64,000 nucleotides of DNA, taken from contig CM072341.1 of the NCBI GenBank assembly GCA_036874045.1, positions 7,948,501 through 8,012,500 on the forward strand. Direction: 5' to 3'. This document shows positions 1 through 11,290 of the stretch, one piece after another (position 1 is the first letter of the stretch; each line of letters opens with the position of its first letter). The stretch is from Cymodocea nodosa (Eukaryota; Streptophyta; Magnoliopsida; Alismatales; Cymodoceaceae). Position numbers and translations under genes: made by a program. Below the pieces are notes generated by a model that saw only the letters and a list, made by a program, of their open reading frames with translations, did no database searches and was not told the origin of the DNA.

Positions 1-1319
1 GTACTAGTAGGAGTTAAGCCTTCTAATCCTAAGAATGCAAATATTTCACTTGGCATAACATTTATACCTGCACCTAAGTTTATTAAGGTTCTTTCTAGAA
101 TGGTATTTCCTATGGTGCATGATATAACAGGGATTCCAAGATCAGATAACTTTTTAGGAATTTGTGGCAGAAATAGGGAACTACTTTGCTCAGCTAAAAA
201 GACCTTTCTAGGAACTTTTCGCTCTCTTTTCTTAGTACACCAATCCTTTAGAAATTTAGCACAAGGTGGCATATTCTGCAATAGATCTAACAAAGGAATT
301 TTAACTTGTACTTTTTCTAAAATTTCTCTAATTTTTTCTTGTTTTTCAGGAATTGTTTGTTGTAATCTTTCAGGATAGGGTGCTAAAGATTTTGATTTCA
401 AAGACTCTTTTTCTTTTAGTTGATTTGTTTGATCATTTTTAGCTTCAATTGTAGATTCAGATTGTTCTTGAGTGATTTCTAGATTTTCAGCTATTACATT
501 TTCATTGTCATTTTGATTTTTACTCTTGTCCACCTTCATATCATTTTCATTTTGAGTTCTTGGTGGTATATCAGTTCTAGATCTTAATGTTACACATACA
601 TCTTCCAAATTTTCGTTACTTTCATGATGTTTTTGTATATCATTTTCGTGATTATAATCTTCAATTGTTTTTAGTTTTAAAGTGCATTCTTTAAATTCTC
701 TTGCATTAGTATTTTCTGTTTGCTGTATATTTTGCAAATTATGCAGGTTTATAACATTATAATTTTCATTGTCCTATTGCGTAACTTGTATTTTCATTGC
801 ATTTTCGTTTAATGCTTTTAATTTTGTTTCCAGATCATCTAGTTTCATTGCATTCACTTGTTGATCAATTTTCTTTATGGTTTTTTCAGTTTCGTAAATT
901 ATATCCTGTTTAGGTTTGGAATATGCTTCCTTATAATTTAATTGGTTGACTTCTTATTGCTGACACGTAAAGTATTCCAATTTGTCAAGATTTTGCTCTA
1001 TACTATGCTCTAGTCTGTCATAGCTATCCCAAACTTCAGTGTCTCTCATCATATTACACATTCTATACTGACCATCAATTGGGTAAACTATAGGATTCTC
1101 ATACTCGACTCTATTATATTGAGGATAATTCATTTGTTGTTCATGGGATCTAACAATCTGTAAATGTCTCAATTTCAAACAATTAGAAATGTTGTGTCCT
1201 TCAGAATTGCAGAATTCACATATGCTAATTACAGGTTTCTGAAATCTTTGAGCATAAGCATATGCCATATTCTCAATTACAGAAGAAAACATACAACTCT
1301 GGCTATTAAAATGAAACAA
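1..1319 (-). pseudogene. Athila-like gypsy zinc-knuckle/protease polyprotein, 5' part (G1a)
   Basis: Reading leftward from an ATG at about 1291 or 1268, the frame starts almost directly after the PBS. It encodes a CCHC zinc knuckle at 1220-1179 (C-x2-C-x4-H-x4-C), then a charged, Asn/Glu-rich linker, then a retropepsin-type region that runs off the left edge. The protease region has the family context (CTIGN, LGAGINVMP), but the catalytic Asp is Asn (AAC at 78-80), so this copy is inactive. In-frame stops lie at 954-956 and 774-776. No capsid domain precedes the knuckle, unlike usual Ty3/gypsy gag. The assignment to Athila/Tat-like gypsy rests on the protease context and the tRNA-Asp-type PBS. 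The closest relative in the window is the plus-strand copy at 5627-6615. RT and integrase would lie outside the window. Confidence 0.8.
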
Positions 1320-1353
1320 CTCTAACAGTTGCTTATATTAATTCAATTCAATT

Positions 1354-1411
1354 CAATTCCCTAGCAACGGCGCGGTAAAACTTGTTTGGGTTTTCCCAGC
1401 ACTACACTAGA
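1354..1411 (-). other. Duplicated primer binding site of G1a (tRNA-Asp type)
   Basis: On the minus strand, 1374-1354 reads GCGCCGTTGCTAGGGAA, close to the tRNA-Asp PBS used by many plant gypsy elements (TGGCGCCGTTGCCGGGGA). A second, more decayed version (GTGCTGGGA and neighbours) lies just upstream at about 1411-1385, in the position that aligns with the single PBS of G1b. The roughly 40-bp block holding the PBS therefore appears duplicated in tandem. Confidence 0.65.
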
Positions 1412-3540
1412 AAAACTTGGATTTGTTACCTCTGTTTTACTTAATTAATTTATCTTTATGCCTATTCTTTCTTTTAGAAGTAAACAAACAACCTTTAATA
1501 CAATTTAGATATTAATTCCAATTTGTACTTTAACTGCAAGTGCATAGTGTCTATTGTATCAATGTGCAAGTACAGGTCGATCACATAGGGAATTGCTAAC
1601 GAATTTGAGAACTATTCGTTTGTTAACAATCAAATTTATATATTCAATAAGCTCTCCGTTGACTTACAGTTAACTCAACGGACTAACCTCGTGGACTTAA
1701 GTTAACTCCATGAGCCTGACTTTTCTTTTTAATACTGCTATTTACAGAGGAATTCAGCCAACCATTGGGCGATTCCACAGATTGTAAATAACATCAATTA
1801 AGCTCTTTAATGTTAGTTAACATTGGATTTATCATTAAGAAATACTAACATTCAGATAATTCAAACAGTAACCATTAAAATCTTTAAGTCTTTTGAACAA
1901 ACCAATTTAAGTAAACTATAAAATTAAAACTAACATAAAACAATCACAAAACTGATATAGATAACATTAATCATAATACAACACAAACAATACAACACTC
2001 AAATACAACATACAAACATAGATAAATTGTTTTTGGTATTTTTGTTTTAATATGAATATGGAAATGGGTGACAGGTGAAATGTAAAGTAATCTCACTTGA
2101 CAGTAAATACTTCCGACACTACTTGCAACGCGATTACACCACTGAAAATTAAACCACTTACAATTTTGTCTCCTCTCCCTATAGAATCGCGAGTCCAAAA
2201 TTGCAAGATGATCTCCTCTTTAGTATACAGGCATCAACCCGAAGCTAAGGCTAAAAGCTTTACGATCTCCTGAAATATGAGTCGGCGCTTGGTGAAAATG
2301 GCTTCCCTTCCTGCGACACGATCACTCCTCACAGTGGTTGTCAGGCATTGTGTTTGGCTCGGAATCGACCCGACATCAAGCAAGTATCCTCACAGACCTC
2401 TGATGGTTGGTGATTATGGTGGTGATGATGGTGGTGATGATGGTGGTTGGTGTGGTACTTCAGAGAATTGCGATGTCGATCCTCCTCTATACACATTAAC
2501 CTTCCATCGATCACCCTTTTTTCTTTTTTCTTCTTTTCTTTTATATTTCTTTAGTAGTAACTGCTTCTGCTTGAATGATCGGTTGAATTTCCTTCATTCA
2601 TATCAACGGCGATGCTTCCTTCTCCTACGCGATACGTGCAAATGTGGTTTTTCCTTCCAACTGTCCTATTTTTGCAACCGTTACAATGGCATATTAGAAA
2701 ATATATAGTCCGTGGAGTTACAGATAACTCAATGGACTTTCTTCGTTGATTTAACTATAAAACATGTGCATAAATTTAACTATCTGATGCTCAGGTGCAT
2801 TTCGGATACTTATAAACTTAACTATCCGATGCTCAGATGCATTTTGGATAATTACAGATAACTCACCGATATATAACTTAAGTAAATCTACCAGATCTCG
2901 ACACGTGTCAGCAACAGTTTAATCATAAAATAACATTTCGGAGAGTTACAGGTCTAACTATCCGATGCTCAGATGCATTTCGGATAGTTACAGCTAACTC
3001 ACCGAAAATCCAATTAAGTCAATTTCCTAGAACATGACACGTGTCCTCAACCATTTTATAAAATAAAAAGAGATTTCGGAAAGTTACAGGGATAACTATC
3101 CGATGCCCAGCTACAATTTTGGATAGTTATAGATAACCCACCGAAATTTCACTTAAGTCATTCATTATGGTTTCGACACGTGTACTTCAGGAAATAATAA
3201 AATATTCTCTCAAAACATAACTGTTCGGCAATATAAACATAACTATCCAACATATTCGGTTTGTTAAACATAACTATCCGAAATATGTTCGGTATGTTAA
3301 ACATAACTGTCTGAAATATCAGAAAATTCGGATACTTAAGAATTTCATAGCCTGCAACTTACCAACAGTTCATAAATGTACTAAATTAACATTAATTCCC
3401 CAAAATTAAGTAGATTCTTCAATTAAAGCATATAATAGTGCAATTATAACATAATGGCTTAATTCTCATATGATAAGCTAAATATTATGCAATTAACCAT
3501 CATTTAACCGTTAATAATATGCACTTTTTCATTCTAAACA
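1412..3540 (-). repeat. G1-family LTR, copy 1 (5' LTR of G1a)
   Basis: On the minus strand the LTR begins TGTTTAGAATGAAAAAGTGC at 3540 and runs to the PBS block near 1412, about 2.1 kb. It aligns with the copies at 3541-5343, 25773-26650, 26651-28400 and 28480-30605. Most of it is an array of short degenerate units: GATAGTTA/TAACTC...CCGAA pairs around G-box palindromes such as GACACGTGTC at 2900-2909 and 3036-3045. Adjacency to the PBS and G1a reading frame identifies it as a 5' LTR. The exact U5 end is uncertain because of decay. Confidence 0.75.
2411..2452 (+). repeat. Impure GGT/GAT triplet microsatellite in G1 LTR
   Basis: A run of tgatggtgg-type triplets. Its length differs between LTR copies: longer here than at 4391-4410 and different again at 27728-27770 and 29500-29525, so it is a variable site inside the LTR. 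Confidence 0.7.
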
Positions 3541-5343
3541 GTCCCATAGAGAATTGAGTAAGAATTGTATACTATTCCATTTTTAGTAATGAAATTTATA
3601 TATTTAGTAAGCACTCTGTTGAGTTATAGCTAACTCAACGAACTAACCTCGTTGAATTGAATTAACTCAACGAAGCTATCTTCTAGTTTAACACTGCTAT
3701 TTACAAAGGAATTCGGCCAACCATTGGGCGGTTCCACAGATTGTAAATAACATCAATTAAGCTCTTTAATGCTAGTTAATATTAGATTTATCATTCAGCA
3801 ACACTAACATTCAGATATTTCAAATAGTAACCATTAAAATCTTTAAGTATCAGGAACGATTCAATTTCAGTAAACTGTAAAACTATTTTCTATTTTCTAA
3901 ATCAAACAAACATGAAACATTCACAATACTGACAATGATAACATTAATCATGATACAAAACAAACAATACAACACTTAAATACTAACTATAAACACAAAT
4001 AAGTTATTTTTGGTATTTTTTTGTTTTGATATGGTCATGAAAATGGGCAAAAGGTGAAATGTAAAAGTAATCTCTATTGACAGTAAAAACTTCTGTCACT
4101 ACATGCGACGTAATTACACCATTGAAAATTTAACCACTTACAATCCTGTCTCCTCTCCCTATAGAATCGTGAGTCCAAAATTACAAGATGATCTCCTATT
4201 TAGCATATTGGCATCAACCCAAAACCAAGGCTAGAAGCTTTACAATCTCTTGAGATATGAGTCGGTGCTTGGTGAAAATGGCTTCCTCTCCCGCAACACG
4301 ATCACTCCTCACAGTGGTTGTTAGGTATCATGTTTGGCTCGAAATTGACCCGACATCAGGAAAGTATCCTCACAGACCTTTGATGGTTGGTGATTATGGT
4401 GATGGTGGTGTGGAGCTTCAAGGAACTTCTGACGCTGCCTGCAGTTAGCATGGTCCTCCACCTCTACACACACACTAGCCACACATGTCTTCATTTTTTC
4501 TCCTCTTCTTTTATTTTTCTTAGTGGTAACTGCTTCTGCTTTGATGATCAGTTGGATTTCCTTCATTCATATCAACGATGGTGATTTCTTCTTCCTTCCA
4601 CGAGTGAATTCCTACGTGATACGTGCAATCGTGGTTTTCCTTCGAATGTCCTGTTTCTATAACCGCTACAGTGGCATACTAGAAAATAAATGGTTCGTAG
4701 AGTTACAGATAACTCAACAGACTTCCTTCGTTGATTTAACTATAAAACACGTGCACTAAAGAAATAAGCTGCTAACCTAACGTGTTACCTTAGTGTGTAT
4801 TCATATAACTCAATGCGTACAGTTATGCTAACTTAATGAGTTATCCATGTGCATCTTACGTGACATAATAAAGCATTTAAATTCAACACGTGCATAAATC
4901 TAACTTAACGAGTTCAAATATATAACTTACGATTTTCACTCACTAACTCAACGAGTTCTCACGTGATCTTTTTATACCTTTAAACTTGTAACTCAATGAG
5001 TTGGCACGTGATCTTTTAACAAAAAGAACACTAACTCAACTAGTTGATACTGTTCACTTAAATATTCTTTTAGCATTTAAAACATAACTATCTAGTACAT
5101 GCAATATAATTCTCCGATATAACAGAAAATTCTGAAACTTAAGAATTTCATAGCTTGCAATTTACCGACAGTTCAGAAATGTACTAAATTAAGGCTAATT
5201 CCCTAAAGTTATGCAGATTCTTTCATTAAGGCATATAACAATGCAATTATAACATAATGGCTTAATTTTCATATGATAAGCTAAAAATTATGTAATTAAC
5301 CATCATTTAACCGTTAATATTATGCACTATTTCATTCTAAACA
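3541..5343 (-). repeat. G1-family LTR, copy 2 (truncated in U5)
   Basis: On the minus strand it starts TGTTTAGAATGAAATAGTGC at 5343 and ends abruptly at CTATGGGAC (3541), exactly abutting the start of copy 1 at 3540. It therefore lacks the last ~250 bp of U5 and any PBS. Internal content parallels copy 1: the gaattcggccaaccattggg segment at about 3711, the antisense ORF segment at 4257, and an array of short GTTA/TAAC motifs. It is a tandem, same-orientation copy joined directly to copy 1, most likely through recombination between LTRs. Confidence 0.7.
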
Positions 5344-5554
5344 ACAATTCTTACTCAATCTCTATGGGATCGACCTATACTTGCACACAAATACAATATA
5401 CACTATGCATTTGCAGTTAAAATACAAATTGGAATTAATATCTAATTATTGTGAAAGGTTGTTAGTTTACTTCTAAAAGTAATTATTGATATAAGCATAA
5501 AGGCAAAGTAAACAAGTTGTTTGATTTAATCTTTCACAACCAAACCAAGTTTTT
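5344..5554 (+). repeat. U5 remnant at the 5' end of G1b
   Basis: Starts acaattcttactcaatctct and continues through tatgggatcgacctatacttg to the PBS. The same stretch lies on the minus strand in copy 1 (about 1640-1430) and copy 5. Only the distal U5 survives; the rest of the plus-strand 5' LTR is missing and replaced by the inverted copy 2. Confidence 0.65.
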
Positions 5555-5572
5555 TGGTGCCATTGCTGGGGA
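5555..5572 (+). other. Primer binding site of G1b (tRNA-Asp type)
   Basis: TGGTGCCATTGCTGGGGA matches the plant tRNA-Asp PBS TGGCGCCGTTGCCGGGGA apart from three differences, all C-to-T or G-to-A, as expected from decay of methylated CpG sites. The G1b reading frame starts about 80 bp downstream. Confidence 0.8.
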
Positions 5573-5626
5573 TTGAGAAGCTAAGCAACTGTAAGTGCTG
5601 TTTTGTTGTAATAGCAAGAGTGTTGT

Positions 5627-6615
5627 GTGTTTTATTCTATAATTGAGAGTATGGCATATGCTTATGTTCAAAGATTTATGAAACCTGTAGTTAGCATATG
5701 TGAATTCTGCAATTTGGAAGGTCACGACATTTCTAATTGTTTGAAACTAAGACGATTGCAGATGGTTAGATCACATGAACAACAAATGAATTATCTTCAA
5801 TATAATAGATCTGAGTATGAGAATCCTATGGTTTACCCAACTAATGGTCAGCTTAGAATGTGTAATATGTTGAGAGACAAGGACGTTTGGGATAGGTATG
5901 ACAGATTAAAGCGTAGCTTAGAGCAAAACATGAACAAACTAGAACATTATATGTGTTAGCAACAAGAAGTAAACCAATTAAACTATAGAGAAGAATATTC
6001 AGAACCTAAAATTGATATCGTTTACGAAATTGAAAAAACCATAATGAAAATTAATCAAAAATTGAATGCAATGAGATTAGATGATTTAGAAAGAAAACTA
6101 AAAGCATTGGATGAATATACAATGAAATTACAAGTTATGCAACAGGAAAACACAAATGAAAACTTTAATGTTACAGATCTGCATAATTTGCAAGATATAC
6201 AAACAAAAGAAAATACTAATGTAATAGAATTTAAAGAATGCAATTTAAAACTAAAAACAGTTGAAGATCATAATCATGAAAATGATATACAAGAACATCA
6301 AGAAAGTAACGAAATCTGGAAGATGTATGCATAACATTAAGATCTGAAACTGATATACCACCAAGAATTCAAAAAGAAAATAATATGAAGGTGGATAAGA
6401 GAAAAAATAAAAATGATAATGAAAATGTAATAACTGAAAATATAGAAGTCAATGAAGAAAAATCTGAATATGAAAATGAGACTAAAAATGACCAAACAAA
6501 TCAAATGAAAGAAAAAGAATCTTTTAAATCACAGTCATTAGCACCCTATCCTGAAAGATTACAACAAACATTTCCTGAAAAATAAGAAAAAATTAGAGAA
6601 ATTTTTGAAAAAGTA
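5627..6615 (+). pseudogene. Athila-like gypsy zinc-knuckle polyprotein fragment (G1b)
   Basis: The frame (best ATG at 5651) opens with a CCHC knuckle at 5700-5741 (C-EF-C-NLEG-H-DISN-C), continues through a region rich in Asn, Glu and Lys, likely coiled coil, and reaches a segment (APYPERLQQ) that in G1a leads into the protease. Breaks: TAG at 5957-5959, a 1-nt deletion near 6310 relative to G1a, and a stop near 6584. As in G1a, there is no capsid domain between PBS and knuckle, so this organisation is a family trait rather than a private deletion. Similarity to G1a stops at about 6615, where the sequence switches to the tail of a copia accessory ORF; protease, RT and integrase are absent. 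Confidence 0.75.
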
Positions 6616-6945
6616 GAACTCCAAAAATACCAAGAAGTAGATACACCTGTAGTCTGACAACAACAACAACAAGATAGGCAAACACAGTCACAACAGCAAC
6701 AGCAACAGTCAACACAATTTTCAGAACAACAGCAACATATAGATATAAATACAGGTATACAGACAGATACAAATACAGGTATACATATAGACATCCATAC
6801 TAAATTTTTACAACAACCATCACAAGTTTCACAAAATGATTTAGATCAAGCAGTAATTGATCAGATAAATAGAGTAAGTACAGAAATTGCAAAGCAAATT
6901 TTAGACACTCTAATCAATATTTTTCAAAGACAAAGAGGCTTGTGA
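6616..6945 (+). pseudogene. Gln-rich tail of copia accessory ORF (C4), fused to G1b
   Basis: Encodes a Gln-rich stretch followed by a short helical tail (about residues DLDQAVIDQINRVSTEIAKQ) and a stop at 6943-6945. The layout, Gln run then a D-x2-ND/IxR-type helix, matches the 3' ends of the accessory ORFs at 23461-23664 and about 35390-35190. An in-frame TGA occurs near 6656. It directly precedes a copia-type 3' UTR, PPT and LTR, so it belongs to C4 and not to the gypsy element to which it is joined. Confidence 0.6.
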
Positions 6946-7234
6946 TTATACAAATTATGTATTACATGATTTATGTATTGTAATTTGTTACCAAAAATAT
7001 TAAGTAAACTATTTACTACATTTAATACTCATGTGATTATTTTTTACAGTTTATATTTAAACAGTTTATGCTTAATCCATGAGAGTTATGCATATTTAAA
7101 AATATCTTTCTGAACGATATGTACTTAGAATATTTTTTTTCTTTACATTTTATTTACTTTTTTATAATGCCAAAAGGGAGAGAAGAGAGATTATTTGACT
7201 TATTAGGTTTTGACATCATCAAAAAGGGGGAGAT
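6946..7234 (+). other. C4 3' untranslated region and polypurine tract
   Basis: No gene. AT-rich 3' UTR with a weaker purine block (ccaaaagggagagaag, about 7168) and the main PPT tcatcaaaaagggggagat ending at 7234, directly before the LTR. The same tcatcaaaaagggggagat sequence precedes the 3' LTR of C1b, with shorter or variant forms in C1a, C2a and C2b. Confidence 0.75.
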
Positions 7235-8367
7235 TGTTACGAATTTTGTTTTGATGATATATGCTTTATTAAAGTTTTTAAATAAGTTTAAATAATATTC
7301 TCTAAGTATAATAGTTAACAGATTATCGAAAAGTTTCATTTTTATGTCGGATAAGTTAAGTTTTCGGAAGAGTTAGATTTTCGATAGTTAAACTTTAAGA
7401 TAATTAACATTTCATTTTTGTCGAATAGTTTATGTTAAAAACTCGTATCGTTAAGTTATCTGCACGTGTGTTTTTAATGTTTTAAGTTGTCATGTGTTTT
7501 CCATGTGCATTCGGTAAAGAAAATCAAATAGTTAGATAACTATTCAAGTTTTTATACGCATGGATAGATAAGTCTTCAAGTTTTATAAAATGACTAACGA
7601 ACAGATAAGTTTGCTATGTTTAGTCATGTGTTTTGTAGGTGCAAAAACTCGAAGAGTTACAAATAAGTATTCGAGTTTTTACAGGACTTAAAGGATAAGT
7701 GTTCGACTAAATCGAAGACTTAGAAGATATTCTACAAGACTCTAGGAAGATAAAGTCTTGGTGAATCTACGAGTGGAGATCGTGGAAATTCAAAATAATA
7801 GTGGAGAAAGTGGAAACTTAAAAAGATAGTAATTTGGATTAAAGAAAAAATTAGTACGTGGATTATGGATTATGGATTAAGTAGATGAACATGCTGAACG
7901 TGAAAACATAGTTCGACTACTAATAGAGAGTACGAGCTACATTACAACGAGAGGATCCCAATCTTAAAAATCAAGTCTGAATATTCAATCTGGATCCCTA
8001 ACTGAAAAGTTAAGTTTGAATATTCATATTTTGAAAAATTCTCCAACATTAGAAGAGGTTCAAAATTCCAAGCTATTTCAGAAAAGGAGTTGCAAACGCA
8101 AAAAGTCTGGAAATTCGACAACTGGAGAAGAAGAGATACAGAAGCTAAGCAAAGAGAAGGAAAGAAGCTGCGTGCATAAAGATCAGGTTTTATACAATTC
8201 AAAATTAGTTTTGAATAAGAGCTTTGTTTTTCTATTTGAATTGTATATTGAACATTACTGTATCAAAACTTTCAAGAGGGGAAAAAATATTGTAAATTCT
8301 GTCTTTAAAGATTATAGAGAATAGAATTTCGTTTATGAGTGTTTTGTGCTCTTGTTTTATCTGCTAA
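7235..8367 (+). repeat. C4 copia 3' LTR, left part
   Basis: Begins TGTTACGAATTTTGTTTTGA right after the PPT. It differs from the C1 LTR except for the first ~25 bp, but carries the same kind of motif array (TTTTCGATAGTTA at 7378-7390, gttaagtta, cacgtg near 7464). It is interrupted at 8367 by a C1 LTR; a terminal piece (acaattcacccccc...gatcttaca) reappears at about 25730-25772. The flanks GCTAA (8363-8367) and ACTAA (25725-25729) look like a one-mismatch target duplication. Confidence 0.65.
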
Positions 8368-9358
8368 TGTTGAGTATTTTGTTTTGATGATGTGTGTTGA
8401 ATGAAATTAATCATATTTGCTAAATTACTATGGCTTGTGAAAGGAAATTAAAATCATTAATTAATACAGAAAAAAGCTTACTGATATAAATACTTGTCTA
8501 TTTTGGATTTAGAATTATACTAAGTTAATCACTAGTCGTTTCATTGCATTAATTTCTCATTTAACTAAACGTTAAGTTAACATGTGTTTTTATTGAAAAG
8601 CATGATATGTTTTAAAGTTATATTTTCTATATTATGAATAGTGCACGCTTAGACAACTCGTTAAGTTAGAGTTTTGTTTGTATAGAGATCACATGAGAAC
8701 TCATTAAGTTAGAGGCTTAAAGGTTAAAATAGGTCACGTGAGAACTCGTTAAGTTAGTGAGTAAAAGAAGAGATGAACTCGTTAAGTTAGTGTTATACAC
8801 ATGGTGAAATTATAAGTTACAAATGTTATATTGTATCACTTGAGGTTCACATGTTTAACTCGTTAAGTTAACATAACTAAACGCGTTGAGTTACTATATT
8901 GAACACTAAGGCAATGCGTTAGGTTAGCGTTATAAACTTAAGTTGTTATTTTTACACGTGATAAAATTCTTATTATAAAAACATTTGTTTATTACTAGTT
9001 CATTGAGTTATCGTAACACAATAGAGATGGTTCGTTGAGTTAGCGTAACACCATAGAAATAGTTCGTTGAGTTAGCGTAACACCACAGAGATAGTTCGTT
9101 GAGTTAGCTACAGTACTTGTCACGTGAGTTGGCACATGAGGAACTCGTTAAGTTAGAAACGTTAAGTTATATATATACTTGTGTTACTCGTTTAGTTAAC
9201 ATTAAAGTGACGACTTCTTATTATACTTGATGAAAAATTTTGGACGAGAAAGTTTATTTTGTAGGAATTTTTTCAAAGATCCAGGATTGATGATTAAAGA
9301 AAATTCGAAATGTAAATGTAGGTCAGAATGTGTGTATTTCGATGAAGGAAAAAGAAAA
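8368..9358 (+). repeat. C1-family LTR, truncated copy
   Basis: Starts TGTTGAGTATTTTGTTTTGA and matches the first ~990 bp of the C1 LTRs at 9359, 9679 and 24167. It stops at 9358 where the C1a 5' LTR begins. It is probably the LTR of an older C1 copy into which C1a inserted. It contains dense (T/C)TCGTT(A/G)AGTTA units and CACGTG cores (for example 8735-8740). Confidence 0.75.
8998..9125 (+). repeat. 32-bp tandem repeat (VNTR) in C1 LTR
   Basis: Units start at 8998, 9030, 9062 and 9094, exactly 32 bp apart, each with gttc(g/a)ttgagtta plus a cgtaacac segment. Other C1 LTRs have different copy numbers: four around 10300-10410, three around 11605-11690 and 24793-24880. The C1b LTRs have fewer, with a different module in place. 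Confidence 0.85.
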
Positions 9359-9678
9359 TGTTAAGTATTTTGTTTTGATGATGTGCGCTGAATGAAAATA
9401 ATCATATTTGCTTAATTACTATTGCTTGTGAAAAGAAATGAAAATCATCAATTAATACAGAAAAAGCTTACTGACATAAATACTTGTCTGTATTGGATTT
9501 GAAATTATATCAAGTTAATAACTAGTCATTTCATTGCATTAATTTCTCATTTAAATAACGTTAAGTTAACGTGTGTTTTTATTGAAAAGCATGATATGTT
9601 TTAAAGTTATATCTTCTGTATCATGAACAGTGCACATTAAGACAACTCGTTAAGTTAGAGTGTTATTTGTATAGAGGT

Positions 9679-11290
9679 TGTTGAGTATTTTTGTTTTGAT
9701 GATATGTGCTGAATGAAAATAATCATATTTGCTCAATTACTATTGCTTGTGAAAAGAAATTAAAATCATCAATTAATACAGAAAAAGCTTACTGATATAA
9801 ATACTTGTCTGTATTGGATCTGAAGTTAATAACTAATCGTTTCGTTGCATTAATTTCTCATTTAGCTAAACGTTAAGTTAACGTGTGTTTTTATTGAAAA
9901 GCATTATATGTTTTAATGTTATATCTTCTGTATCATGAATAGTGCACATTTAGACAACTCGTTAAGTTAGAGTTTTGTTTGTATAGAGGTCACTTGAGAA
10001 CTTGTTAAGTTAGAGGCTTAAAGGTTAAAATAGGTCACGTGATAACTCGTTAAGTTAGTGAGTAAAAGAAGAGACGAACTCGTTAAGTTAGTGTTATACA
10101 CGTGGTGAAATTATAAGTTACGAATGTTGTATTGTATCACGTGAGGTGCACATGTTTAACTCGTTAAGTTAACATAACTAAACGCATTGCGTTGCTATAT
10201 TGAACACTAAGGCAACGCGTTAGGTTAGCGTTATAAACTTAAGTTGTTATTTTTGCACGTGGTAAAATTCTTATTATAAAAACATTTGTTTATTACTGGT
10301 TCGTTGAGTTATCATAACACAACGGAAATGGTTCGTTGAGTTATCATAACACAATAGAGATGGTTCGTTGAGATAGCATAACACCATGGACTTAGTTCGT
10401 TGAGTTAGCTACAGTACTTGTCACGTGAAATAGCACATGGTGAACTCGTTAAGTTAGAAACGTTAAGTTATATATATACTTGTGTTACTCATTTAGTTAA
10501 CATTAAAGTAACGACTTCTTATTACACTGATGAAAAACTTTTGGACGAGAAAGTTTATTTTGCAGGAAATTTTTCAAAGATCCAGGACTAATGATTAAAG
10601 AAAATTCGAAATATAAACGTGGGTTAGAACGTGTGTGTTTCGATGAAGGAAAAAGAAAAGACGTGGAGAAGTGGAAAACTGGTAGTGGTTAAACGTGAAG
10701 GATATGCATGAAATGAAGATACAGTATAAAAGGCATAGAATTCTCGTTGATCAATTTATCCTTTCACACAAAAAGAAAAATCTTTTCAAAGATCAAACCA
10801 TCCCTGCACACCAAAAGAAAAATCTTTTTCAAGGATCAAAAACACCTTCTCGGGAAAATCTCTCAAGTGGAAGAAAGTTCAGTGAAGCATAAAAAGGTAA
10901 GATTTTCGTCACTGAAGATTTGAAGTATAAGAAGAAAGCAAATTCGGGGAGGCATGAAAAGACAAGATATTCGTCACTGAAGAATTGCTGAAGAAGAAAA
11001 AGAAGAAGAAGAAAGATCTCAAATAGGGAGAAAAGTTTTAAATTCCGCAAATTAGTTTTCTCTGTTTGTAGTTATGAAATTGTTTAGATGATACATGGTA
11101 TCGAGATATAATTGTATCTACAATTTCTGAGGAGAATTGAATTGTATATTGTAATTGAAACCTTGAATAAAAATGATTTTATGAAAACAATGTCTCGACT
11201 TGTTTTTGAGTTTTAAAGTTTCAATTATATTTCAGAAAATATTAAAAATACACAATTCACCCCCCTCTTGTGTGGCCATACGATCCTACA
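9679..11290 (+). mobile_element. Solo C1 LTR with 5-bp target duplication
   Basis: A complete LTR of 1612 bp, TGTTGAG...cctaca, flanked by perfect GAGGT duplications (9674-9678 and 11291-11295) and inserted in the C1a 5' LTR. No internal region remains, so it arose by LTR-LTR recombination after insertion. It carries the standard C1 TATA box (10725-10732) and AATAAA (11166-11171). Confidence 0.93.
10725..10732 (+). promoter_or_regulatory. TATA box of C1 LTR (solo copy)
   Basis: TATAAAAG in the context acagtataaaaggcatag. The same box is kept at 11999-12006, about 25190-25197, and on the minus strand near 33508 and 49410, so it is a stable promoter element of the family. The poly(A) signal AATAAA lies about 440 bp downstream, which would delimit R. 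Confidence 0.75.

Noticed and set aside
100..378. 92-residue plus-strand frame
   Set aside because: It is the antisense shadow of the G1a linker/protease frame, which has recognisable family motifs on the minus strand.
6546..6794. Cys/Val-rich frame on the minus strand
   Set aside because: It is the antisense of the Gln-rich accessory tail (CAACAA repeats), with no independent support.
8640..9200. Regularly spaced aactcgttaagttag units as a possible CRISPR array
   Set aside because: Spacing is irregular, units are degenerate and both orientations occur; the arrays lie inside LTRs of a plant genome.
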